Assembly: GCA_026874595.1 (NCBI GenBank)
Contig: CM049322.1
Location: 59,710,886 to 59,774,885 of the forward strand
Direction: 5' to 3'
Origin: Sipunculus nudus
Lineage: Eukaryota; Annelida; Sipuncula; Golfingiida; Sipunculidae
Length of the DNA stretch: 64,000 bases
Numbering within the stretch: position 1 is the first letter of the stretch; every line of letters begins with the position of its first letter. Made by a program: the position numbers and the translations under genes. The notes under the pieces were generated by a model. It worked only from the letters and a program-made list of their open reading frames with translations, did no database searches and was not told the origin of the DNA. Shown one piece after another: positions 10,595 to 22,800 of this stretch.

Positions 10595-10604
10595 GTCACG
10601 TGAC
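10595..10604. promoter_or_regulatory. Palindromic E-box GTCACGTGAC upstream of gene B
   Basis: This perfect 10-bp palindrome contains CACGTG and matches the TCACGTGA sites bound by bHLH-zip factors of the USF/MITF/TFE group in animals. It lies 157 bp before the gene B ATG in the more CpG-rich part of the spacer. Use in vivo is inference. Confidence 0.45.
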
Positions 10605-10741
10605 ACATTTACCTGCCGGAGTGACCTAAATAAACGGAGTGAGTCGTCTGGAGTTAAATTTTAACGTTGGTTCAGGACGACAGAGGAACAGATAAGAAAC
10701 TCGAGTGTTACGGCGAGGGATCAGGCGTCAAGTGGTTGTAC

Positions 10742-10817
10742 ATGAGAAGTACAAGAGAATATGGAGGCAATTACCTACAACTTAGTGGTTATCTTATCAA
10801 TATTAGCTTGTACAGGT
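10742..10817 (+). promoter_or_regulatory. Overlapping upstream ORF in the gene B leader
   Basis: An out-of-frame ATG at 10742, in weak context (T at -3), opens a short frame that runs across the real ATG at 10761 (A at -3, G at +4) and past the first splice junction. Leaky scanning over it would be needed for translation of gene B. It is relevant only if the transcript starts upstream of 10742. Confidence 0.4.
10761..10815 (+). CDS. Gene B coding exon 1: signal peptide
   Basis: It encodes MEAITYNLVVILSILACT plus one base (phase 1) before donor GTGAGATA. The start context AATATGG has A at -3 and G at +4. Confidence 0.88.
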
Positions 10818-13800
10818 GAGATAAAAGTAGCTCTGTTAAGTGGGTTGCCTCCTTATCGCCCAACAGGCCACAGTGTCGATGATGTTAAATTGAACACTTC
10901 AAGCAATTCGTAGAAATGCGTTTGATGGTCAAAACATCTGATTATAATGATTGTTTATTAAAATACGATAATGAATGAAAATAAACAAATTTAGAATCTG
11001 CTGTAAATATTCCGCTCTGATATAAATCCTTCAGTTGTATGATTTTTTACATAGAAGTTGCGCATTGGTTCATATTTAGTTGTTTTTGCACAGTAGTTTC
11101 CATCTCATATATATTTATTCACATATTTTATATATATATAATGGAAGTGTTTATTTCCACTCCATCAGAGCGTGGAAATAAGGGATGCATATTTCCATTC
11201 CCCTGGTGTTTCAACTTCCAAATATGAATGCAATTTTATTGTCAGGTGTTACTCTGCAAATCATAAATGTTTTAAAAATTTCAAATATATGTGTAACACA
11301 TTAAAATGAAATGCATTTCAATACAAAAACTTATAAACTTAAATGTTTAAGGAACCTTTTTGTTTAACTATGTGATCCTAATGCGCCTACAGAGATATAT
11401 TAAAGATGATTTTGTATAACAATACCAATAATCTAGACTTACATTATAACTGGTAAGAATGAACACCAACTTTTGGTAACTGCCAAAATACCTAGACTGC
11501 ACCAGCCTTTATCATTCATAAGAGGGAGTGGAAATAGTCCTCCCTTATTACCACTCCCCTAGTAAGCATTCCTTATTTCCACTCCAAGGGAGTGGAAATA
11601 AGGCTTGCCATATATAATATCACAGGTTCATTGAAAATTAAATGTGTAATTTTAAATTATATTTTATTCATTGTAACTAAAGTACTTCAAAGTATAATTT
11701 TTTTTAAAGAATTTATGAAAAACGTATTCTTTTCCTCGATCTTTGTTTTTTTTATATCTTAAGGGAGCCCTTTCTGATGTCAATTAACTAAAGATAATCC
11801 TGAAAACCTTAAATCAAAATAGGCTAGAACAAGCAAATCCTGGTAGGCAGGATGATTGTTTATATCCATTTGTTTATAACATGTGGGGGGCTGTGCATAT
11901 GCAACCAACAACGTTCAGCTGCATGGTTATTCTGTTTGACAACAGGGACACATGTACCATGTTTTATAACAGCTTGAGATAATAAGCTTATACATCAGTC
12001 ACAGCTGTGGAGGTGTTATGTACAAGAACCTTTCTTGGTAGGAATTACCTAGAGTTCTGCGATGTGTGTATAGCAAGCCAGAAGTCTGAGAAAAATCTTC
12101 CCACATTATCTCTTTTTTTTTCCAGTGAAAGCTCAAGACCCAAAAATTACTAAAGAAATTTTGCCAGACATTCAGAGACTTGGGGAGACCGGGCAGTTAA
12201 ACTGTACTGTAACCAGACAACAGTCATACAAGGTGGGTAATGGTATAATTTACTTTTAATTTAATTTGAGCAAGTAGTTTAATAAGAATTGGCATGTTTG
12301 TTAGATATTAAAGGGACCTATAAACATACTTAGATATGTTAAAGGGGCCTAATTACCTATAAAGCATGTGAATTAACACAAATAATGGCGTCTTCTCTTT
12401 GAAATAAATTATTAACTGCCAAAATGTTACCATGAAATCATTGGCCTACTCCTGTACATGAGTGTTAAAAACAATGAACCAGGCGCAATCAAAGGCATCA
12501 ACATAAATATGCATGACTCATGGGACTTGCTGGATCGCAATGGACACTACACCACGTGTGAATCAGGAGATCGATGCTATATTAGTCATTATGTGTGTGC
12601 AGTGGTAAGGGTTATAAAGTTTTCAATACAAGTGACCCATGGGTCATGACGCTCAGCTGCCAAGCATGACCTATGACATCATGGACTGAGATTCACAACT
12701 TCCAGTCAAATTTTGAAGAACCAATTTGCCAATTTGTTGAAAATTTTCTATGACAACAGAAATATATATCACCTATGTCTGGTTAAAACACAGTGAATTG
12801 ATGGTCTGAGGAAAATGTATGATTGTTAAGCTATCAGGAACTATTCCAACAGCTTGCTTGAAACCTGTCAGTCTCAAAGGAACACCACAAAGGGCAAATA
12901 TAAGATCAAAATATATAGCAAAAATCAAGGAAATACATGCAAGAATTATTGAGAAACAGGTGCTTCTGTATGAATTTTTATTCAATACAAGCCAACTGTA
13001 CTGCACTTTTATAAATGATGGTAATATTTATTCAGAAATATTTGACCCAATCCTTTACAAGATTACATAAATATACATCCAACTGCATTCACTTTAACTG
13101 TTCTTGAGATAATATGATCAAAAGGAATTAAAAGATGGTTGCCTGGTGGCCATATTGGACTTCTGACAAGTCTGAAATCAGACAACAAACATTCTCTAAA
13201 TCGGACCAAACATTAAAGAAAAATTACTGAAACTGCACTGAAGAAAGAATTTCTAAGGTGGCTAACTGGCAGACATAATTGATTTCTGACAAGTATGACA
13301 TTTGATATCCCACATTCTCCAATAAGAGACCAAACTTGGGGCAAATTATCCAGTAATGAATGCCCAAAATAATTCAAAAGGCATGTCCAGGCCCTCATAT
13401 CAGATTTATAGATATGCAATTGTAAAAAGTGTAAGTCCAATATTTTTTATTATCACTCTGCTTCTCAATGGGGTCAGCAGGGTAGGTAAACTGCCAAACC
13501 TGAAAGAAAAGAGATGCAGAAAGCATGACTAAGAGTCTTGAAATAAAACAAAAAGCCATCCTAAATCAAGGTACACATCCACATATTATGAGAACAAACA
13601 CTTGCTTTTATATGTGGTGATATATATTAAAATATTCAGATATCTAGGAAACTAAGTTTATTGCTAGGATTCCATAAAATAAACTGCAAAATGTTCCCAT
13701 CATCTTATAAATCAGTAGCTAAACCTTAATACTATACTCTCATAGTCTTAATGCCTGGCTGAAGCATTCTGACAACAGTGTTTTTGTTATGAAGTAACGA

Positions 13801-16800
13801 GGTACTATTCACTGAGCCTTATCACTTAATAGGCTGATACAAAAGGGAGTCATATGTCACCAGTGTCACTCACAATTACAGCCACACAGGGAGATGTACC
13901 AGCTGGAGTGGGATGGTTATATATACAAGAGAAATAGAGATGGTCTATAAAATAAGTAATTGTGAACATCCCTGACCTATGACCTTGGCCTTTTGCCAAT
14001 ATATCAACTGGATTCTTTCTAAATGATGGGTAACTACTAACCACTTAAATCTGGTGTAATTACTTGGCAACCAATGGGTGAATAACTTTGACCTGCAACC
14101 TTTAACCTGCTGACCAGCTTACCCCAAAATCAATAAGTTATTTATTCAAGCAAAAAGACCCATAAATATGAAATTTGAGTCAAACTGAGTGATGCATAGA
14201 TGTGGCATATGTGAAAGACTGAAGGTTTGGGTTGAACAGTTACACTTGAAATATGCTCACAAGCATTTAGAACAATTAAATATTGTGACCTTGACCTTTG
14301 ACTTTTTGACCTCAACATCAATAGGCTTCTCTCCTTATTGGTAGGTAAGCCATATATGACAGATGGAAGGTACAGATTGAAAAGTTTGCCTGAAAATGAC
14401 TCCACGCAAGAAGTGGGTGCTGTGAACTTGACCTTTGACCTCAAAATCAACAGGTCTTTTCCCCTGTTGGCAGAGAAGCGATATCAGTGCTGGAAGGTTT
14501 GGAATGAAAAGTCTAGCTTGAAATGTGTCCACAACCTTTTCAAAGAAGTGGATCCTGTGACCCTGACCTTTGACCTTGTGACCTCAAAATCTATAGGATT
14601 CTTCTCCAACTTAGTAGGTGAGCTATATGTGAAAAATCAAAGAATTGGGATGAAAGGGTTGGTTTAAATGCATCCACAGGCTTTTCAAAGAAGAGGCTCC
14701 TGTGACCTTGACCTTTGACCTTTTGACCTAAAAAAAATTATGGTTCTTCCCCTGTTGGTAGGTGAGCTGTATGTGAAAGATGGAAGGTTTGGGATGAAAA
14801 TTTTGTCTCAAAGAGTTATTTCTGGGGGGTGCAAACACACCCCATAACTTCGAGAATATAGGTGGCAGTGACCTAATTTCAGGTTTGCTAGGAGATCTTT
14901 TTATAACCTCTAAGACTGCATAGGGTTCATGGCCCTAGCCCCTACGGTTACGATTTGTGCCCTGCTAACGGACGGCCGGCTGGACGGACAGACGGAAGGA
15001 TGACGGACAAAGACCCATCGCTATAGCCCAGCATGACTGAAAGTCAGCTGAGCTAAAATAAAAAATATATAGATACACAAAGTTGATCAAATACAAAACT
15101 TCAGGTGAACTTCAAATGTTGCAAAATTTCTAAATACAATTTTTTACACAATTAATTATAAATAAGCCATTTTATAAATCCAGGGTACTAAATTCAGGAA
15201 ACAATTTGTCCTGCAGGTGTACTGGTCACATCCTGGCAATGGAGAAATCGGCAGTGGGATGGTTATCACCTCCGATGACAAAATCAACATCGATGAAAGC
15301 TTGAACGAAATTGTGAATGGTCTGCACAAATATAGCGTCAGGAAAACTCAAGAGGGAGACCGGATCACATATACGTTAATTATCCGTCGTCTGATCCCAG
15401 CTGATGCAGGGTTCTACACGTGTAAAATTGTTGTAAAAGGCTCGGGTACACAGAACCCCAGTAAACAAGGCAGGATGGTGGTCTTATGTAAGTAAAATAT
15501 TTATCTATATATTTTAAGTATTTTAATTGTGTTTATTTTGAAGGATAGTTTGAAGTTGATAGTGATATTGATCTCTTAACAAGAATGAATAACAGTGTTC
15601 TATAAATACTGTTTATACAGGATTTTCAGTTTCATGTTTGTAAGTGTCTGGCCAGAAATTATCCTGAAGTCATAACCTGTCATTGGTTCAGGCATTAGAG
15701 TTTTTGTGAGGATTCCTTCATTTCAACTTAGAATGGTTGGCTCAACTGAAGACCTAATACACTTTGCATTTAGTAATTCAGTGCTGAAACACAAAACTGA
15801 GCCCATCGGTCATACTCCAAAGTAAAGTATCCATTCATCAGTGTTTGTACTGATGAAAATCATATTATTTTCAATTAAACAGAAATCCAGATTTGTTTAT
15901 TTAATTATTACTGACAGTTTGAAAATGCAAAATTTAGTGAAATATTAAGTGGCAAGTGGAAACCATATAAATAATAGCTTAAGGACCTATAGTTTCAGAG
16001 TTTGTATTGTCAGTACTTACAAAATGGATAAATGCATGCTAAATGAAATGTTGAGCTTGACAATGAAGGGTTTATTTATGATTGTTTAAACCTTTGATAG
16101 TGTAAATATTCATTCTTGCCCAGTACATCAGGTAAAGTCTTTAATGGTTAGAACAGTCCTTGAAAAAATTAAAAAGAAACCACCAGATTTTGTATTTTTA
16201 GCTCAGCTGACTATAAGTCATCTAAGCTATAGTCGTGGTCCATTGTCCGTTGTCCGGCCGTCCGTCCGTCTGTCCAGATGTCCGTCTGTAAGACTGGCAC
16301 ATTTTGACACCATTTGAACTACAAATCTGAAATTCACCATACAGTTAGTTGTCCCCAAAATCTCCTACCATGCCGAAAATTGGGTCAATAGGACTTTGTT
16401 CCTTCGAGATATTAAGGAAAAACCTCAATTTTTTATTAGAAATCTATTTTCACACTTCAGGACTGCCTAATATCAAAACCACTTATCTGGTTTTCTTCAT
16501 ATTAACCATAAATATTTCTCTATATAGTTCCTATTTACATGCCAGAAATTAAGTCAATATTATTTAATTTAAAAAAGTAATGGGCCCAAACATATTGGAC
16601 TTTGTAAAAAAATCAGGAAAGATATTTGGTCACTTAAGACCAAAAGTGTTCAAGGTAGGGACTTTTTTTTCAGTAATACAACTTTAATTGATCAAAATTT
16701 AATTGTATACCAAAAATTAGATCAAAATCTGTCAAATTTTATAAAATAGTGGCAAAAATATAAAATTGGTACCTTAAATTTTGCCTTAGTTTGATCATGG

Positions 16801-19800
16801 CACGTTTTTTCCCTGTAACTGCTGAGGATTTAATTTTCAAAGCATGTTTTTGTTACTATTTCAACTGTTAACACCAAAAATTTGAAACCAGTTTATCAAA
16901 AACTGTAGATTTTATTCAAGTTTTCAAGCACCATGTCACATATTGTTTACATCAAGCTAGTGTTATGCAGTTTGCTAGAGCTCAGCTCCCCAGCTTCAGC
17001 TCTAAGTTCCTAAAATTTGGCATACAGTTAGATGTCTCCATAATCCCCTACCATGCCAAGAATTTGATCATTAGGACTTAATTCCTTCGAAATATTAATG
17101 AAAACTTCATTTTTCCATTAAAAACCCATTGTTACACTGTAAGACTGCCTAATATCAAAACCACTGATCTGACTTTGATCATATATAATATACATATTTT
17201 TCTATACATTGGCAATGCACATGCCAGAAATGATGTCAGTATTGGGTAATTGTTTTAAGTTATGGGCCCAAACATAATGCACTTTGTAAAAAATCAAGAA
17301 ATATATTTACTCCCTTAACAAGAGGATTGCTGAAGCTAGAGATTTTTTGTCAGGGATGTAACATTATTTAATCAAGATTCAATTGAATACCAAATATTAG
17401 TTCTGAATTTTTCAAATTTTATTAGTTATTAGTATAGATATAAAATTAGTACCTTAAATTTTGCCCAACTTTGACCATGGCATGTTTGTTTCCTGAGAGC
17501 ACTGTTGATATAATTTTCATATCATGCACACACAAGGATTTCATCTTTGTAGTTTAGAAAGCTGAAACAAATTGGCCAAATATTGTAGCTTTTATTAATG
17601 TTTTTATGAGACCATGTCAGACCAAAGCTCAATCAAGCCCCTCTTCAGTCACCTGTATGTTGACCTTGTTGACCTTTCATCAGATTATGCATGCTTGAGC
17701 GAAGCATACACTTTGGCAGCCAGGCAGCTAATGCCCAGCCACAGTTGATCCAGGTGTCCAATCCAACTCATCTAGGTGTTGTTTTGAAAAACAACATAAC
17801 AATAAATTAATAATTTTTTATTGATTTTTAATAACAAATTAAAGAAAAATTAATAGAAAAGGAATTTGTTAGTTGATGAGTAACAGAAAATTAACTTGCA
17901 GTTACTGTTGATGTAAGAATCTTGTATGGATGGATAGAATGTCAATGTCAATGTTATTCCAAATAACACCATGCAGTCACCTATGGTATTTTTCAGTAAA
18001 ATTTTAATGATAAAAAAATAAATCATATTATTCATTACTAATCATTAGGGATCATTTGAAGGAAACTAATGATAGACAAAGATGCAGTTGATAATATTTA
18101 TCTAGATTCCTACTGTGTCTATTGTGTAGATTGATGTGAAAGTAGTCCAAAGTGAATATATTACATTTATTTTTTTTTAATATGAATAAAAGCCATAAAA
18201 CCAGGAACTTATGATCATTATTTAAATTTGTGAATTTTGTATATTCTGGATTCGCAACATCATTGTTTGGCTAAAACTGAATAAATAATACCCGGTAGAC
18301 ATGGTGCGAATGCTTTGCAAATGTATTTGAATACGAATATGAATATATACTGCATTAAAGAATTAAATTGCATAAGAATGGGAATTCAGGTAATATGAAA
18401 GTATTTGAATACCAGTGCAGATACTTTCGAAATGTATTCATGAATGCATTTATGAATATATTCTATAATATTAGTTCAATAATCATTTCAGTTATATTTT
18501 ATTTTAAAAAATCATACGATTTTCTTATTTTTTTTTAAATAAAAATTATAATGGCACAATATTTGTTATTAAATTTTAATAAATAGTTAAACTCTTTAAT
18601 TATATGTGCTGCTTATAAGTTATATGGCCAAGTCAAAATCTATGTGACAATAGCACTCCATTTGTTAATAAAATAAATTAAATCAATTCTCTTCCCTGTC
18701 TCCAAAGATACTATCAAAATCATATATAAGCTGAACACCAACAACTCATCATAAAACTTTTATTTATTACCACACAAAACCAGCAAGTGCCTCTTTCCCA
18801 AATCATATTTTTTATCATATACAACAGCTGAGCGCCGTGACCCATGGGTCCCTTGTTAGTGGGTGAACTCGGTAATCATTATGAGTACAGTACTTGTTTG
18901 CCTCTGAGCATAGATTGATCATGAAGTACTGATAGACACATGCATGCAACGAAACCAAAATATGATAGTCGGCTGACACTGAGGACCTGACTGGATGATA
19001 AATATAAAGGTAATGGTGGGGGGTTATAGTCTGATATCACCGACGATGTAAGTCTCATCTCACTTTACACTTTGCCTTCCTGGTCTTTTGTGCCTGTTCA
19101 TTCTTGTAGCTTAATTTTCTCAACTCCCTGGGGAGTATACAACCCAGGCAGCCATATCAGGCCCTAGAAGGTTATTTGTTCTATATTTGCCTGCCACCCA
19201 TGACCAGTACCCATTCACTCCTGGGTCGAGAAAGTGCACCCTTGTGGTAAAAACTTTGGCAAGGAGTCTTTGTGCAGACGGAGGTCAGAACAGGACGCCA
19301 ACCCACAACATTGTGGTCACAAGTCGAGGGCCCTATCCATTATGCACAAAACTCCAATTACGCCACCAAGCCTCACTGTGGATATATTCATCTGAAAGCT
19401 AGAAATCTGTTTTCTATTGAATGCAAGCCTCCATCATTCACTTATTTGGCCCATATTCCAGGTTCATTTGTGCATAAGTGACTGGTGCTGGCAGTGACTG
19501 TGTATACACAATATATTACTGAAATTTATTGTACCTATATTAAGGTTTCCTGCTGTTACCTCTGTTTTAATCTTATTGATCATCGTAAATTCCTCTGTTA
19601 CAGATCCACCATCGATGCTTCAGGGCAGGACCAGCCACACAATGACGGTGTCTGAAAGAACAAATGTTACACTCACATGTGAAGCCAGCGGTTACCCAGT
19701 CCCCAATGTCACCTGGGTCCGAGCCAATGGCCGCAGTCTGCCAAGTCCGATAAACCAAGTCGTCTACAGAGTAAGCTGTCAGCTCATCTTAATTTATAAA

Positions 19801-22800
19801 TATAAAAATACAATGGGGTGTTATTGATAGATATAGTATTAATTTAATCCAGGAAGGTTTAGAGATTACAGTTTGGTTTAAAACCTGGAGTTGGATACAC
19901 AAAGGGACACCCTGCTCTAATTGGCCAGATTACAATTCTAGGCCCTGTGCTACTCCTGGTATTGAAGCCCTCACCCCAGAATAACTTGTAATTAAAGCAG
20001 CAGTTAAAACAAAGAAGATATTGAATGACTGTAATGTATGACATGTTGTTTAACTATCAAGTGTAGTCTTTATGTGGTTTTAGGAGATTCCACTTTACAA
20101 TCTGGTGCATAATGTAGATATTTTGATGATATACCCATATGTACATTGTCACAAAAGTGCAATATCCCGGGATCTTCTCTTCACCTTTAGGTCCAATCAC
20201 CATCCAAATCACTTTGTAAATAGATTAGGCCTACAGTGTGTCATCTGAGCACTGTCATGTCATATTTCATTCCCTGATCAGACCTAAGCTTGAATGGAAT
20301 ATACCAGCATTTCAAAAGTATTCGGGTGTGGCCATATTTTATACAGGTTAAAACACATCTGTCAGTTGTCAGAATGTACAGACTCAAACCTGCACATAAG
20401 ATGTGGCATTTGTTTTCAGTTTGTGTGGCCTGAAATTTTACTTAACAGTTAATTAACCCATTCTTCTAGTGATGTCATCACAAATGGTCTCATGTCTCAG
20501 CATTATTTTGCTTCATAATTAAATTTTTTTTTTCCAAGGGGAAGGACTTGGTTATGACAAATATCAACCAGGAGAACCGCGGTGTGTATCGATGCATCGC
20601 TGACAACAATGTGAGGCCCCCAGCTCGTCAGGACGTGACTCTATATGTAGACTTCAGGCCAATAGCCCACGCTGTACAGAGCAGCTATGGCCAGGCACAG
20701 AACCGAATGTTTGACGTCACTATAGAGTGTCGAATAGCAGGTGAGGACAGTCACGTTATTGTTTTCTTTTAGCTCAGCTGACTATTAGTTAATTCTGAGC
20801 TATAGGGATGGTCCTTTGTCCGTCGTTCATCGGTCTGTTAACATGGCAGGTTTTGAAGTCACCATAGACTGGCAAGTCAGGACAGGCACATTGTTGTTTT
20901 ACTTTTTGTCTTTTTATTTCTCCTCTAAACTTTCCTCACAGTTCTAAAAATTTATTTCCATTTCATGTTAAATTTAACTTAGCATGTTCATTTCATTAAT
21001 TGCTTGATAATGTTTAGCTCAGCTGACTGAAAGTCAACTTAGGTATACAAATGGTGCATTTTTATCTCAGCTGACTATAAGTCATCTGAGCTATAGTTGT
21101 GGTCCATTATCCGCTGTCCGTCTGTCCGTCCGTCCATCTGTCTGGATGTCCGTCCGTAAGACTGGCACGTTTCGACACCATTGGACCTATGAATCTGAAA
21201 TTCGCCATACAGTTATAGATGTCCCCAAAATCTCCTACCATGCCGAAAATTGGGTCAATAGGACTTCGTTCCTTCGAGATATTAAGGAAAAACCTCAATT
21301 TTTTATAAGAAATCTATTTTCACACTTAGGGATGAGTGGTTTCTTCATATTTACTATTAATATTCCTCTATATAGTTCCTATGTACATGCCAGGAATTAA
21401 GTCAGTATTATTTGATTTTAAAAAGTTATGGGCCCAAATATAATGGACTTTGTAAAAAAATCAGGAAAGATATTTGGTCACCTTAAGACCAAAAGTGTTC
21501 AAGGTAGGGACTTTTTTCAGTAATACAACTTTAATTGATCAAAATTTAATTGTATACCAAAAATTAGATCAAAATCTGTTAAATTTTTTAAATATTGGCA
21601 AAAATATAAAATGGTACCTTAAATTTTGCCCATGTTTTGTTCCTGTAAGTACTGTGGATTTAATTTTCACAGCATGATTTTGTTAGCATTTTGTCTGTTA
21701 ACACCAAACATTTGAAACCAGTTGATCAAAAACTGTAGATTTTTGGATACCTAGGTCTTAAGACCAAAAAACCAGAATGCATTCATGAATATATTCAATA
21801 ATATTATTTCAATAATCATTTCAGTTATATTTTATTTTAAAAAATCATGATTTTCTTATTATTTTTAGCTCAGCTGACTATAAGTCATCTGAGCTATAGT
21901 CGTGGTCCATTGTCCATCGTCCGTCTGTCCATCTGTCCGTCCATCCATAGAGGTGGCACGTTTTGAAACCGTAAGACCTAGGTATCCAAAATTCTGCATA
22001 ATGTTAGATGTCCCCAAGATCTCCTACCAAACCGTAAACTGGGATTTTGCGACTTCGTTCCTTTGAGAAATTAAGGAAAAACCTCAATTTTTTATTAAAA
22101 ACCTATTTTTACACTTCAGGACTGCCTAATATCAAAACTACTCATCTGTTTTTCCTCATATTTGCCATAAATATTCCCCTATATAGTTCCTATGTACATG
22201 CCAGAAATTATGTCTGTATTATATAATTTAAAAAAGTTATGGGCCCAAACATAATGCATTTTGTAAAAAATCAGAAAAGATATTTGATCACTTAACACAA
22301 AACATGTTAAAGCTATGCACTTTTTTCCAGTAATATAACTTTAATTAACCAAAATTAAATTGTATAACCAAAATTAGATCAAAATATTTTAAATTTTTTT
22401 AAATATTAACAAAACAAAAAAAATTGGTACCTTAAATTTTGCCTAACTTTGACCATGGCACATTTTTTTCTTGTAAGTACAGTTGATTTAATTTTCACAG
22501 CCAGTTTACACATGGATTTAATCTGATGAATTTTGAAATTTGATAGTATAAGCTTAAAAAATAGTCTAGCTATTGGAGTTTTTTAGAGGCCTTGATGTAT
22601 TTGTATTTTCTAGCATCATGACCCCACTTTTGTTTACTACAACTTTGCCTGGTAATCCAAATATTGGCATAATGTTAGATGTCCCTAAGATCTCTTTCCA
22701 AGCAAAACACTGGGTCTCTGTGCCTTTTTTCTGTGAGAAATTAAGCAAAACCCCAATTTTTTTATTACATTTATTTTATTTTTACACTTCAGGAATACCT

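Larger units (their letters stand above)
9352..10760. promoter_or_regulatory. Shared upstream region of divergent genes A and B
   Basis: The two start codons are 1.41 kb apart and point away from each other, so this interval should hold both promoters. The gene A side has an NRF1-type palindrome TGCGCATGCG (9411-9420) and an inverted CCAAT box (ATTGG, 9393-9397). The gene B side has a 10-bp E-box palindrome GTCACGTGAC (10595-10604) and a CpG-richer stretch with AAATAAAC at about 10628. The middle holds TTG/TTA-type trinucleotide tracts (9950-10080) and an (ATT)n run (10201-10230). Function is inferred from position and motif only. Confidence 0.55.

Noticed and set aside
19130-19420. Gene fragment with open frames of about 70 codons
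   Set aside because: No domain, overlapping frames both open, and wording typical of an interspersed repeat; ends undefined.
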